NCBI RefSeq assembly: GCF_003664035.1
Contig: NZ_RCCK01000011.1
Span: 124,001-188,000, forward strand
DNA: 64,000 nucleotides
Reading direction: 5' to 3'
DNA from: Pedobacter alluvionis
Lineage (GTDB): Bacteria; Bacteroidota; Bacteroidia; Sphingobacteriales; Sphingobacteriaceae
In this document: piece by piece, positions 28,068 to 36,778 of the stretch
Layout of the letters: every line of letters begins with the position of its first letter
How positions within the stretch are numbered: the first letter of the stretch is position 1
Made by a program: the position numbers and the translations under genes
The notes under the pieces: model-generated
Databases searched by the model: none
What the model was told of the DNA's origin: nothing
The model's input: the letters and a program-made list of their open reading frames with translations, nothing else

Positions 28068-28652
28068 ATGCACAGAAGAGAAGCACTCAAAAACGTTGCA
28101 TTTTTGCTGGGAGGAGCAATCTCAGCAAGTACAATGGGCGTGTTATTTGAAAGTTTTACACTCCCCGAAAATGAAAAAAACTTCGTAAGCTATTCACTTG
28201 AAGACGAAAAGATCTTTGCAGAATTTGCTGATGTTATTGTTCCGACAACCAAATCATCTGCAGGTGCCAAAGCCGCAGGTTTAGGTAAGTTTATTCCAAT
28301 GATGATGAAAGATTGTTACCCTGCCACCATGCAAACCTCCTTTGCACAAGGCTTTAAAGATCTTCAGGCAAAATCAATGAAAGATTTCGGAAAAAGCTAT
28401 GTCACTTTAACACCAGCAGACCGCAAAAAGTTAATGATCGATTTGAGAGCAATCGCACTTGCACAAAAAGATGGCAAATCAGAAGAGAACAAAGATTTAG
28501 CTTACTTTTTTATCACTGCAAGAGATTTAACCTTACTCGGTTACTATTCTTCAGAAATTGGTTGTACCAAAGCGAGGGAATATGTCCTTATTCCGGGCCG
28601 ATATGATGGCAATGCGCCTTTAAAACCTGGACAAAGATCCTGGGCAACCTAA
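28068..28652 (+). CDS. Gluconate 2-dehydrogenase subunit 3 family protein
   Basis: 194 aa. Tat-like N-terminus (HRREALKNVAFLLGGAISAS), then the small-subunit fold: YSLEDEKIFAEFADVIVPTT, GKFIPMMMKDCYP, LTPADRKKLMIDLRAI, and a C-terminal FFITARDLTLLGYYSSEIGCTKAREYVLIPGRY. This subunit accompanies GMC flavoproteins and is thought to carry the large subunit out through Tat. The flavoprotein gene follows after 25 bp. The preceding 277 bp hold no gene and only AT-rich DNA. Confidence 0.88.
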   Translation: MHRREALKNVAFLLGGAISASTMGVLFESFTLPENEKNFVSYSLEDEKIFAEFADVIVPTTKSSAGAKAAGLGKFIPMMMKDCYPATMQTSFAQGFKDLQAKSMKDFGKSYVTLTPADRKKLMIDLRAIALAQKDGKSEENKDLAYFFITARDLTLLGYYSSEIGCTKAREYVLIPGRYDGNAPLKPGQRSWAT

Positions 28653-28677
28653 TTTCTAACAACAACTACAAAACATC

Positions 28678-30378
28678 ATGAATTTAAATACCAATTTAAA
28701 AGCAGAAAATACTTACGATGCTATCGTGATAGGATCGGGGATTAGTGGCGGCTGGGCTGCAAAAGAACTTACTGAGAAGGGATTGCGCGTATTGATGCTC
28801 GAAAGGGGAATGAACATCGAGCACATCACCGGTTACGAAACGGCAATGAAAAATCCATGGGATTTTAAACATGCCGGTAAACTTACCGAAGAGCAAAAAC
28901 GTACCCACCCGGTACAAAAAAGAGATTACCCTTACCAGGAAGCAAACGAAAAATGGTGGGTAAACGACCTAGAATGCCCTTATACCGAAGATAAACGTTT
29001 CGATTGGTACCGCGGTTTCCACGTTGGTGGAAAATCGTTAATGTGGGGCCGCCAGAGTTACCGTTTTAGCGATCATAACTTTGAGGATAACAAAAAAGAT
29101 GGTCACGGAAATGACTGGCCAATCCGGTACGCCGAACTTTCTCCCTGGTACGATTATGCAGAACGATTTGCTGGCATCAGTGGTTCTAAAGAAAACTGGC
29201 CTACCTGCCCGGATGGCGAGTTCTTACCCCCAATGGATTTAAACATTGTCGAAAAATCGGTAAAGGCCCGCGTTGAAGAACATTATAAAAAAGAACGTAT
29301 CATCATGATTGGCCGGGTTGCCAATCTTACTGTTCCGCACAAAGGCCGTGGCAATTGCCAGTATAGAAATTTATGTAGCCGTGGTTGTCCCTTTGGTGCA
29401 TATTTCAGTACGCAGTCTTCTACCCTACCTGCGGCAATGGCAACAAAAAGATTAACGGTTAGACCATACTCCATCGTAAATCATATCATTTACGATAAAG
29501 ATACCAAAAAGGCAAAAGGTGTAATGGTAATCGATGCCGAAACTAATAAAACAATGGAATTTTATGCAAAAATCGTTTTTGTTAACGGTTCTACATTAGG
29601 TTCTACATTCGTGCTGTTAAACTCAACATCCGAAGCCCATCCAAATGGATTAGGTAATGGAAGTGGTCAGTTAGGTCATAACCTAATGGATCATCATTTC
29701 CGTTGCGGAGCATCTGGAGAAGCGGAAGGTTTTGATGATAAATACACCTATGGACGCCGTGCAAACGGGATTTATGTACCTAGATATCAGAATGTTGGTA
29801 ACGACAAACGTGATTACCTACGTGGTTTCGGTTATCAGGGTGGTGCAAGCCGATCAAACTGGCAAGATGATGTTGCAGAACTTTCATTTGGTTCAGGACT
29901 TAAAGAAAAAATGACCAAACCAGGTAAGTGGACCATGGGCTTAGGTGGTTTTGGAGAAATGTTGCCTTACTACGAAAACAGGGTTTATATAGATAAAACC
30001 AAAAAAGATAAATGGGGTCAACCTGTATTGGCCATTGATTGCGAATACAAGGAAAACGAGAAAAAGATGCGTGTGGATATGATGAATGATGCGGCTGAAA
30101 TGTTAGAAGCATCAGGTATGAAAAATGTTAAAACCTACGACGGTGGCTGTTATCCAGGTATGGCTATTCATGAACAGGGAACAGCGAGGATGGGTAACGA
30201 TCCAAAAACTTCGGTATTGAACAAATGGAACCAGATGCACGAAGTAAATAACGTTTTCGTAACTGACGGATCTTGTATGCCATCAATTGCGTGCCAAAAT
30301 CCTTCATTAACATTTATGGCATTAACTGCGCGCGCTGCAGATTATGCAGTAAAAGAATTAAAGAAAAAGAATATCTAG
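28678..30378 (+). CDS. GMC family oxidoreductase (glucoside 3-dehydrogenase / gluconate 2-dehydrogenase flavoprotein type)
   Basis: 566 aa. The FAD-binding motif DAIVIGSGISGGWAAKEL (14-31) lies at the start and no signal peptide is visible, consistent with export bound to the subunit-3 partner. Seen: FHVGGKSLMWGRQSYR, the cysteine-rich NCQYRNLCSRGCPFGA typical of the gluconate-dehydrogenase branch, and the catalytic pair H498 (AIHEQGTARMG) and N541 (CQNPSLTFMA). Relatives oxidise C3 of glucosides or C2 of gluconate and pass electrons to cytochrome c. The Gfo/Idh, DUF1080 and TIM-barrel neighbours favour glucoside 3-dehydrogenase (inference). Confidence 0.88.
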   Translation: MNLNTNLKAENTYDAIVIGSGISGGWAAKELTEKGLRVLMLERGMNIEHITGYETAMKNPWDFKHAGKLTEEQKRTHPVQKRDYPYQEANEKWWVNDLECPYTEDKRFDWYRGFHVGGKSLMWGRQSYRFSDHNFEDNKKDGHGNDWPIRYAELSPWYDYAERFAGISGSKENWPTCPDGEFLPPMDLNIVEKSVKARVEEHYKKERIIMIGRVANLTVPHKGRGNCQYRNLCSRGCPFGAYFSTQSSTLPAAMATKRLTVRPYSIVNHIIYDKDTKKAKGVMVIDAETNKTMEFYAKIVFVNGSTLGSTFVLLNSTSEAHPNGLGNGSGQLGHNLMDHHFRCGASGEAEGFDDKYTYGRRANGIYVPRYQNVGNDKRDYLRGFGYQGGASRSNWQDDVAELSFGSGLKEKMTKPGKWTMGLGGFGEMLPYYENRVYIDKTKKDKWGQPVLAIDCEYKENEKKMRVDMMNDAAEMLEASGMKNVKTYDGGCYPGMAIHEQGTARMGNDPKTSVLNKWNQMHEVNNVFVTDGSCMPSIACQNPSLTFMALTARAADYAVKELKKKNI

Positions 30379-30456
30379 AAAGGTTTAAGGTAAAAAGGTT
30401 TAAGGTGTAGGACTTAGTGTCTCTATGCCTTAAACCTTTAGCCTTTACCCCATACC
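30379..30456 (+). repeat. Word-built inverted repeat (aaggttta type)
   Basis: Two copies of aaaggtttaaggt (or close) face ccttaaaccttt and gcctttacccc, separated by about 20 nt. The block fills the gap between the GMC and Gfo/Idh genes and could form a gene-end hairpin. Similar words occur near 20735, 55440, 57870 and 61935. Confidence 0.45.
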
Positions 30457-30462
30457 TGAAAA

Positions 30463-31620
30463 ATGAAAAGAAAATTAAGAATGGGCATGATAGGCGGCGG
30501 AAAAGACGCCTTTATCGGTGCCGTACACCGTTTAGCTGCCAATATGGACGGCCTGATCGAATTATCTGCCGGAGCTTTAAGTGTAAATCCTGAAATTGGA
30601 TACGAATCTGGAAAAATACTTTTTCTTCCCGATAACAGGATCTACACTAATTACGAAGAAATGCTGACCAAAGAAAGTGAATTGCCAGCAGACGAAAGAA
30701 TTGATTTTGTGACCATTGTTACTCCAAACTTTGCCCACTTTGCTCCTGCAATGATGGCCCTGGATAAAGGCTTTAACGTCGTGATTGAAAAACCGATGAC
30801 TTTGACTTTAGAAGAAGCTAAACAGCTGCAGGCTAAAGTAGAAGAAACCGGACTAACTCTTTGTTTAACACATACTTACTCTGGATATCCGATGGTTAAG
30901 CAGGCCAAACAAATGGTAAACGAAGGCGAATTGGGTGCCATCCGTAAAATTATTGTAGAATACCCTCAGGGTTGGTTAAGTACACTTTCTGAGCGCGAAG
31001 GCAATGCACAAGCAGCCTGGCGTACCGACCCATCTAAAACCGGAAAAAGCGGTTGCATGGGCGATATAGGTACACATGCAGCGCACCTTGCCGAATACAT
31101 TTCGGGATTAAAAATCACTAAAATTTGTGCTGATTTAAATATTGTAGTGCCTGGAAGAGCCATTGATGATGACGGTAACGTATTGTTGAAGTTTGATAAT
31201 GGAGCTAACGGCGTATTGGTGGCCTCACAAATTGCTGCTGGCGAGGAAAATGCACTAAAAATCAGGGTTTATGGTGAAAAAGGTGGCTTAGAATGGCACC
31301 AGATGGAACCAAATACACTAATTGTAAGGTGGTTAAATGCGCCTGCCCAGATTTACAGAACAGGTAACGGCTATATGGGTAGTTTTGCGAAACACAATAC
31401 CCGTACTCCAGGCGGTCACCCTGAAGGTTATTTAGAAGCATTTGCCAACATTTATAAAAACTTTGCACTTACTGTAAATGCAAAATTAAATAATGAACAA
31501 CCTACAGCAGAAATGCTTGATTTCCCTGGCACTTCAGATGGAGTCAGAGGAATGGCATTTATCGAAAATGTGGTGGCTTCAGGCCAATCAGATCAAAAAT
31601 GGTTCGACTATAAAATATAA
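30463..31620 (+). CDS. Gfo/Idh/MocA family oxidoreductase, cytoplasmic
   Basis: 385 aa. It starts directly with the Rossmann fold (MGMIGGGKDAFIGAVHR), without a signal peptide. The conserved EKP motif is VVIEKPMTL (K110), followed by the family C-terminal domain with GCMGDIGTHAAHLAEYISG, where the His is probably catalytic. NAD(P)-dependent oxidation or reduction of a sugar hydroxyl/ketone is expected; in this locus it may interconvert a 3-keto sugar and its alcohol after uptake (inference). The next gene starts 9 bp after the stop. Confidence 0.88.
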   Translation: MKRKLRMGMIGGGKDAFIGAVHRLAANMDGLIELSAGALSVNPEIGYESGKILFLPDNRIYTNYEEMLTKESELPADERIDFVTIVTPNFAHFAPAMMALDKGFNVVIEKPMTLTLEEAKQLQAKVEETGLTLCLTHTYSGYPMVKQAKQMVNEGELGAIRKIIVEYPQGWLSTLSEREGNAQAAWRTDPSKTGKSGCMGDIGTHAAHLAEYISGLKITKICADLNIVVPGRAIDDDGNVLLKFDNGANGVLVASQIAAGEENALKIRVYGEKGGLEWHQMEPNTLIVRWLNAPAQIYRTGNGYMGSFAKHNTRTPGGHPEGYLEAFANIYKNFALTVNAKLNNEQPTAEMLDFPGTSDGVRGMAFIENVVASGQSDQKWFDYKI

Positions 31621-31629
31621 TAACCCGGC

Positions 31630-32682
31630 ATGACAACGATAAAAGGACCAGCAGTATTTTTAGCACAATTTATAAGCGACGAAGCTCCGTTCAATTCACT
31701 TGACAGCATTTGCAAATGGGCTGCAGATTTAGGATTCAAAGGCATCCAGATGCCAACACTTGATGCTCGTTTTATTGATCTTAAACAAGCGGCAGAAAGC
31801 AAAACCTATGCTGATGAATTAAAAGGCAAAATTGCAACTTATGGTTTAGAAATTACTGAACTTTCTACACACTTACAAGGACAATTGGTGGCAGTTCACC
31901 CTGCTTACGATGACTTGTTTGATGCTTTTGCACCAAAAGAAGTACACAAAAATCCAAAAGCCAGGACAGAATGGGCAGTACAGCAGATGAAATATGCTGC
32001 CAAAGCATCACAAAATCTGGGCTTAAATGCACATGCTACTTTTAGCGGTTCATTATTGTGGCAGTATTTCCACCCTTGGCCACAACGTCCGGCTGGATTG
32101 GTTGAAGAAGGTTTCGCTGAATTGGCAAAACGCTGGACACCGATCTTAAACGAATTTGACCAATGTGGGGTTGATGTTTGCTACGAAATACACCCTGGAG
32201 AAGATTTATTTGATGGCGAAACTTATGAAATGTTCCTCGCTGCGGTAAATAATCATCCTCGGGCATGCTTATTGTATGATCCATCTCACTTTGTGTTGCA
32301 ACAATTGGATTACATTCAATACATCGATTTTTACCACGAACGCATCAAAGCCTTCCATGTAAAAGATGCAGAATTTAACCCTACAGGCAAACAAGGTACT
32401 TTTGGTGGATACCAGAGTTGGGCAAACCGAGCCGGACGTTACCGCTCACCTGGTGATGGACAAGTTGATTTTAAAACCATTTTTAGTAAATTAGCCCAAT
32501 ATGATTTTAAAGGTTGGGCCGTTATGGAATGGGAATGCTGTATTAAAAACCAGCAAGATGGTGCCCGCGAAGGCGCAGAGTTTATCAAAAAAAATATCAT
32601 TAACGTAACTGATAAAGCATTTGATGATTTTGCGGCATCAGGTAGTGACAGCGCTTTCAATAAAAGAATATTAGGATTATAA
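31630..32682 (+). CDS. Sugar phosphate isomerase/epimerase, cytoplasmic TIM barrel
   Basis: 350 aa, no signal peptide. AP_endonuc_2-type TIM barrel with likely metal ligands E in VCYEIHPGED, D in LLYDPSHFVLQQLDY, H in AFHVKDAEF and E in AVMEWECC. It is more distant from the exported paralogues at 26885, 37680 and 38564. It forms a tight pair with the upstream Gfo/Idh gene, an arrangement common in inositol and keto-sugar pathways. Exact reaction unknown. Confidence 0.85.
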   Translation: MTTIKGPAVFLAQFISDEAPFNSLDSICKWAADLGFKGIQMPTLDARFIDLKQAAESKTYADELKGKIATYGLEITELSTHLQGQLVAVHPAYDDLFDAFAPKEVHKNPKARTEWAVQQMKYAAKASQNLGLNAHATFSGSLLWQYFHPWPQRPAGLVEEGFAELAKRWTPILNEFDQCGVDVCYEIHPGEDLFDGETYEMFLAAVNNHPRACLLYDPSHFVLQQLDYIQYIDFYHERIKAFHVKDAEFNPTGKQGTFGGYQSWANRAGRYRSPGDGQVDFKTIFSKLAQYDFKGWAVMEWECCIKNQQDGAREGAEFIKKNIINVTDKAFDDFAASGSDSAFNKRILGL

Positions 32683-32709
32683 GAATAACAACACACACAA
32701 CACGAAACC

Positions 32710-32748
32710 TGCATAGGCAACAACGAATAAAATATTAACGCCTATGCA
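32710..32748. repeat. Inverted repeat upstream of the cytochrome c gene
   Basis: Perfect 9-bp arms TGCATAGGC (32710-32718) and GCCTATGCA (32740-32748) with a 21-nt AT-rich spacer and no T tract. It may be an operator or an mRNA hairpin. Confidence 0.4.
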
Positions 32749-32776
32749 AATTTGAATGCAATAAAACACACACAAC

Positions 32777-33163
32777 ATGAAAAAAACATTTTTAATTTTA
32801 GGCGCTGTAGTCATTTTTATGGCGTCGTTTTCAAAAGCCGATTTAGCGAAAGAGAAAACCGTGGTTGCAACGGCAACAACAACAAATCATGCTACTTTTC
32901 AATCAAATCCAGGTGAAAAACTGATCAATAAATCAGATTGTCTAGGTTGCCACAACAAGACCAACAAAATTATTGGCCCTGCTTACGTAGAGATCGCAAA
33001 AAAATATCCTGCTACAGAAAAAAACATCAATATGTTAGCGGATAAGATTATTAAAGGTGGAACCGGGGTTTGGGGCAATATGCCAATGACCGCTCATGCT
33101 ACTCTTAAAAAAGACGACGCAAAATTAATGGTAAAGTATATTTTATCTTTAAAGAAAAAATAG
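32777..33163 (+). CDS. c-type cytochrome (electron acceptor of the dehydrogenase)
   Basis: 128 aa. Signal peptide (about 1-23), heme-binding C55-L-G-C58-H59, and axial methionine M102 or M104 in WGNMPMTAH. Class I cytochrome c of about 100 residues in the periplasm. The context suggests that it takes electrons from the GMC flavoprotein encoded at 28678-30378, although two genes lie between them. Confidence 0.92.
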   Translation: MKKTFLILGAVVIFMASFSKADLAKEKTVVATATTTNHATFQSNPGEKLINKSDCLGCHNKTNKIIGPAYVEIAKKYPATEKNINMLADKIIKGGTGVWGNMPMTAHATLKKDDAKLMVKYILSLKKK

Positions 33164-33195
33164 TCGAATTCCGTTAGCAAATCGATTTACTAAAT

Positions 33196-34653
33196 ATGAA
33201 AACAGAGCAAGAAAATAAAAACACGAGTAACCGTCGTGATTTTATTAAAACTTCAGCAATCGCTGCAGCAGCCTTTATGATCGTTCCACGCCATGTTTTG
33301 GGCGGAACAGGTTATTTAGCACCGAGCGATCGCTTATTAGTTGCCGGCATTGGTGTTGGCGGAAAAGGTCAAAGCGATTTAGATATGTTTTACAAAAGTG
33401 GAAAAGCAGATATCGCTTTTCTGTGTGATGTAGACGATCGCCGTGCAGCCAATAGTGTAAAAGCTTTCCCTAAAGCAAAATATTATAAAGATTGGCGCGA
33501 GATGTTGGATAAAGAACATAAAAACTTCGACGCTGTCTCTGTTTCTACTCCAGACCATAACCATGCCATCCAGGCTTTAGCAGCAATGCAGTTGGGCAAA
33601 CATGTTTACGTTCAAAAACCTTTAACACACGATATTTATGAAGCGCGGATTCTAACCGCAGCTGCAAAAAAATATAAAGTGGTTACCCAAATGGGTAATC
33701 AAGGCGCATCAAACGACGGTCCGCGCCAGATGAAAGAATGGTACGAAGCTGGTTTAATCGGCGACGTACATACGGTTTATGCCTGGACTAACCGCCCGGT
33801 TTGGCCTCAAGGTATTCCCTGGCCGAGCAAAAAAGCAGAAATCCCTAAAGAATTAGACTGGAATTTATGGCTGGGAACGGCTCCTGAAAAGGATTATGTT
33901 GATAAATTGGTTCCATTTAACTGGCGTGGCTGGTGGGATTACGGAACCGGTGCTTTGGGCGATATGGGTTGCCACTTAATTGAAGCTCCGTTTAGTGTAT
34001 TAAATTTAAAATATGCTAAAGAAGTTGAAGCAAGTGTGGGTTCTGTTTATGTTGATGAATTTAAGCGCGGTTATTTCCCTGAAAGCTGTCCTCCATCAAG
34101 TCATGTTACCTTAAAATTCCCGAAAACGAATAAAACCAAAGGTGATGTTACTTTACATTGGATGGATGGTGGTATCCAGCCAGAACGCCCGGAAGAATTA
34201 GAAGCAAACGAAACTTTTGGTGATGGCGGTAACGGTACCCTGTTTATTGGAACAAAAGGTAAAATGATGTCGGAAACGTATAGTGCGAATCCAAAATTAT
34301 TGCCTTTAAGTAAAAACAAAGACATTAAAGTTGCACCAAAATATGCACGCGTACCAGATGGTGCAAACGGGCACTACAAACAGTGGGTTGAAGCAGCAAT
34401 TGCCGGTTATGGCAAACAGGAAGTGAGCTCGCCTTTTGAAATTGCAGGTCCGTTAACAGAAGCTTTATTGATGGCCAACCTGGCAATCAGAAGTTTCGAT
34501 ATCCAAAAAACGGTAAATGATAAGATTACTTATCCAGGCAGGTACACCAAAATGTTATGGGATAATGATAACATGAAAGTGACCAATTTTGATGAAGCCA
34601 ACCAGTTTGTAAAACGCGAATACCGTAAAGGCTGGAACAATTTAACTCTTTAA
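33196..34653 (+). CDS. Gfo/Idh/MocA family oxidoreductase with Tat signal
   Basis: 485 aa. Tat signal NRRDFIKTSAIAAAAFMIVP (about 11-30). Rossmann fold LLVAGIGVGGKGQSDLDMF, then HVYVQKPLTHDIYEA with K141; the usual Glu before Lys is Gln140 here. C-terminal domain with WDYGTGALGDMGCHLIEAPFS and the GNGTLFIGTKGKM block found in exported Bacteroidota members. Exported relatives fold with tightly bound NAD(P) before Tat transport, so internal redox cycling is likely (family knowledge, inferred here). It may oxidise or reduce glycosides at C3. Confidence 0.87.
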   Translation: MKTEQENKNTSNRRDFIKTSAIAAAAFMIVPRHVLGGTGYLAPSDRLLVAGIGVGGKGQSDLDMFYKSGKADIAFLCDVDDRRAANSVKAFPKAKYYKDWREMLDKEHKNFDAVSVSTPDHNHAIQALAAMQLGKHVYVQKPLTHDIYEARILTAAAKKYKVVTQMGNQGASNDGPRQMKEWYEAGLIGDVHTVYAWTNRPVWPQGIPWPSKKAEIPKELDWNLWLGTAPEKDYVDKLVPFNWRGWWDYGTGALGDMGCHLIEAPFSVLNLKYAKEVEASVGSVYVDEFKRGYFPESCPPSSHVTLKFPKTNKTKGDVTLHWMDGGIQPERPEELEANETFGDGGNGTLFIGTKGKMMSETYSANPKLLPLSKNKDIKVAPKYARVPDGANGHYKQWVEAAIAGYGKQEVSSPFEIAGPLTEALLMANLAIRSFDIQKTVNDKITYPGRYTKMLWDNDNMKVTNFDEANQFVKREYRKGWNNLTL

Positions 34654-34660
34654 TTATCAC

Positions 34661-34693
34661 AAACCTCGCAGGTAAAAAAACCTGCGAGGTTTT
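34661..34693 (+). terminator. cctcgcagg-type terminator upstream of the DUF1080 gene
   Basis: Arms AAACCTCGCAGGT and ACCTGCGAGGTTT with a short A-rich loop, then TTATT. It ends 11 nt before the DUF1080 ATG. Same stem as the hairpin at 19853-19881. Confidence 0.75.
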
Positions 34694-34704
34694 ATTCAAA
34701 AAAA

Positions 34705-35385
34705 ATGAAAAAAATCTTTCTTTCTGCTTTTATCATATTAGCAGTTACGCAAATATCAAAAGCACAAAAAGGCTTTAAACCACTGTTCGATGGTAAAACT
34801 ACAACAGGCTGGCATACCTACAACAAAACTACTGTTGGTAGTGGTTGGCAAGTTCAGGATGGTGCATTGCACTTAGATTTAGCTAAAAAAGGCGCTGATG
34901 GCGGTGGCGATTTAGTTACAGACAAAGAATATGGCGACTTCCATTTAAAATATGAATGGAAAGTGGCTCCAAAAGCAAATAGCGGTCTGATTTTTTATGT
35001 TCATGAAGAACCTAAATACCATGCTACCTATTCTACAGGTTTAGAAATGCAGGTTATTGATAACGATGGCCACCCGGATGGAAAAATTACTAAACACCGT
35101 GCTGGTGATTTGTACGACCTGGTAAAAAGTTCATCAGAACCGGTTAAAGCAGTTGGCGAATGGAACAAAGCAGAGATCATTAGCAAAAAGGGTAAATTAA
35201 CTTTAATTTTAAATGGTGTTGAAGTAGTAAAAACCACCCTTTGGGATGATAACTGGAAAAAAATTGTTGCAGGCAGTAAATTTGCAACATGGGAAAACTG
35301 GGGAACCTTTAAAACCGGTAAAATTGCCCTGCAAGATCACGGAGATGAAGTTTGGTACAAAAACATCTCTATAAAAGAACTATAA
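34705..35385 (+). CDS. DUF1080 protein (3-keto-disaccharide hydrolase-like), secreted
   Basis: 226 aa. Signal peptide (1-20, ISKAQ) followed by one concanavalin-like jelly-roll domain: FKPLFDGKTTTGWHTY, GGDLVTDKEYGDFHLKYEWKV, NSGLIFYVHEE, MQVIDNDGHPDG, HRAGDLYDLV and the final GKIALQDHGDEVWYKNISIK. The domain is named for 3-keto-disaccharide hydrolase and hydrolyses or hydrates 3-keto-glycosides. The adjacent Gfo/Idh, GMC and TIM-barrel genes support that role here. Confidence 0.9.
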   Translation: MKKIFLSAFIILAVTQISKAQKGFKPLFDGKTTTGWHTYNKTTVGSGWQVQDGALHLDLAKKGADGGGDLVTDKEYGDFHLKYEWKVAPKANSGLIFYVHEEPKYHATYSTGLEMQVIDNDGHPDGKITKHRAGDLYDLVKSSSEPVKAVGEWNKAEIISKKGKLTLILNGVEVVKTTLWDDNWKKIVAGSKFATWENWGTFKTGKIALQDHGDEVWYKNISIKEL

Positions 35386-35525
35386 AAATGGAAAATGTAA
35401 GAGAGGAAATGTATAATGTGAATGACAAAATCCCTCTTACTAAATCCAGTTAAAATATTATAAAATTGTAAGATGAGTTACTGGGATACGTTTCCATCAT
35501 CCCTCTTACCTTAACCATTTTACAT
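35386..35525. repeat. Word-rich intergenic block (taagagg / ccctctta type)
   Basis: Imperfect inverted words (aatgtaagagagg on the left, ccctcttac twice, ccattttacat on the right) over 140 bp. They could fold into a long weak hairpin between the DUF1080 and MFS genes. No gene. Confidence 0.4.
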
Positions 35526-35538
35526 AATTACTAGCCAA

Positions 35539-36777
35539 ATGAATAGCACTACTCGCTTTAAACTTTCTGCCATGATGTTCCTTGAATTTTTTATCTGGGG
35601 CGCATGGTTTGTAACTTTAGGAGCTTTCTTAAACAATAACCTAAAGGCAACCAATTCCGAAATTGGTTCCGTATTTTCAACACAATCCTGGGGCGCTATT
35701 ATTGCTCCATTTATAATTGGCCTTATCGCCGACAGGTATTTTAACGCTGAAAGAATTTTAGGTGTTCTGCATATCATTGGTGCTATTTTAATGTACCAGA
35801 TGTATAGTGCGCCTGATGTAAGTGTTTTCTACCCTTACGTTTTAGCTTACATGATTTTGTTCATGCCAACCCTTGCATTGGTAAATTCGGTTTCTTTTAA
35901 CCAAATGAAAGATGCCGAAAAAGAATTCGCAAACATCAGGGTATTCGGTACAATCGGCTGGATAATCGCTGGTTTATTGATCAGTTTTGCCTTCCATTGG
36001 GATTCTCCGGAAGGAATTCAGGCAGGATTATTGAAAAGTACCTTTTTAATGGCTGGCATCGCCTCTTTGGTATTGGGATTATTTAGTTTTACTTTGCCTG
36101 CAACTCCTCCAAAGGTTGCCAAAGATGAAAAAATAAAACTACGCGACATTTTAGGATTGGACGCATTGAAATTATTAAAAGATAAAAACTTTGCTGTTTT
36201 CTTTATTTCTTCTATCCTGATCTGTATCCCATTAGCCTTTTATTATCAAAATGCAGGCCTTTTCCTGGCTGATATCAAAGTTTCCAATCCAACAGGTAAA
36301 ATGGCCATTGGTCAGGTTTCTGAAGCATTATTTTTATTAGCTATTCCTGTTTTCTTTTCAAAATACGGCTTTAAGAAAACAATTATAGTCGGTATGCTGG
36401 CATGGGCGGTACGTTATGTACTGTTTGCTTATGGTAATGCTGGCAACTTAAGCTTTATGCTGATTATAGGAATTGCGCTACATGGCGTTTGCTACGATTT
36501 CTTTTTTGTTTCCGGTCAGATTTATACCAACTCAAAAGCGGGAGAAAAATTTAAAAGCGCAGCGCAGGGTATTATTACCCTAGCAACTTATGGCGTAGGT
36601 ATGTTGATCGGCTTTAGGGTTGCGGGATTAATTACAGATATGTATAAAACCGGAGAGGTAACCGATTGGAAAATGGTTTGGATTATACCAGCAGGAATTG
36701 CAGCTGCAGTTTTCTTATTATTCGCCTTACTGTTCAATGATAAAACTAAATCTGAAACAGAAGCTAAAGCAGTTTAA
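35539..36777 (+). CDS. MFS transporter, nucleoside:H+ symporter (NupG) family
   Basis: 412 aa with about 12 hydrophobic helices: FFIWGAWFVTLGAFL, WGAIIAPFIIGLIADRYF (signature loop after TM2), VLAYMILFMPTLALVNSVSFNQM, FGTIGWIIAGLLISF and the central loop PPKVAKDEKIKLRDILGL. It resembles the NupG/XapB branch, but in Bacteroidota this branch is often linked with Gfo/Idh/DUF1080 genes, so a sugar or keto-sugar substrate is more likely here (inference). The stop codon is 1 bp from the next ATG. Confidence 0.85.
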   Translation: MNSTTRFKLSAMMFLEFFIWGAWFVTLGAFLNNNLKATNSEIGSVFSTQSWGAIIAPFIIGLIADRYFNAERILGVLHIIGAILMYQMYSAPDVSVFYPYVLAYMILFMPTLALVNSVSFNQMKDAEKEFANIRVFGTIGWIIAGLLISFAFHWDSPEGIQAGLLKSTFLMAGIASLVLGLFSFTLPATPPKVAKDEKIKLRDILGLDALKLLKDKNFAVFFISSILICIPLAFYYQNAGLFLADIKVSNPTGKMAIGQVSEALFLLAIPVFFSKYGFKKTIIVGMLAWAVRYVLFAYGNAGNLSFMLIIGIALHGVCYDFFFVSGQIYTNSKAGEKFKSAAQGIITLATYGVGMLIGFRVAGLITDMYKTGEVTDWKMVWIIPAGIAAAVFLLFALLFNDKTKSETEAKAV

Positions 36778-36778
36778 C

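Noticed and set aside
36698..36778. Upstream start for the Hyi-like gene inside the MFS gene
   Set aside because: It would add 27 residues unlike a signal and displace the clear RR signal that begins at 36779.
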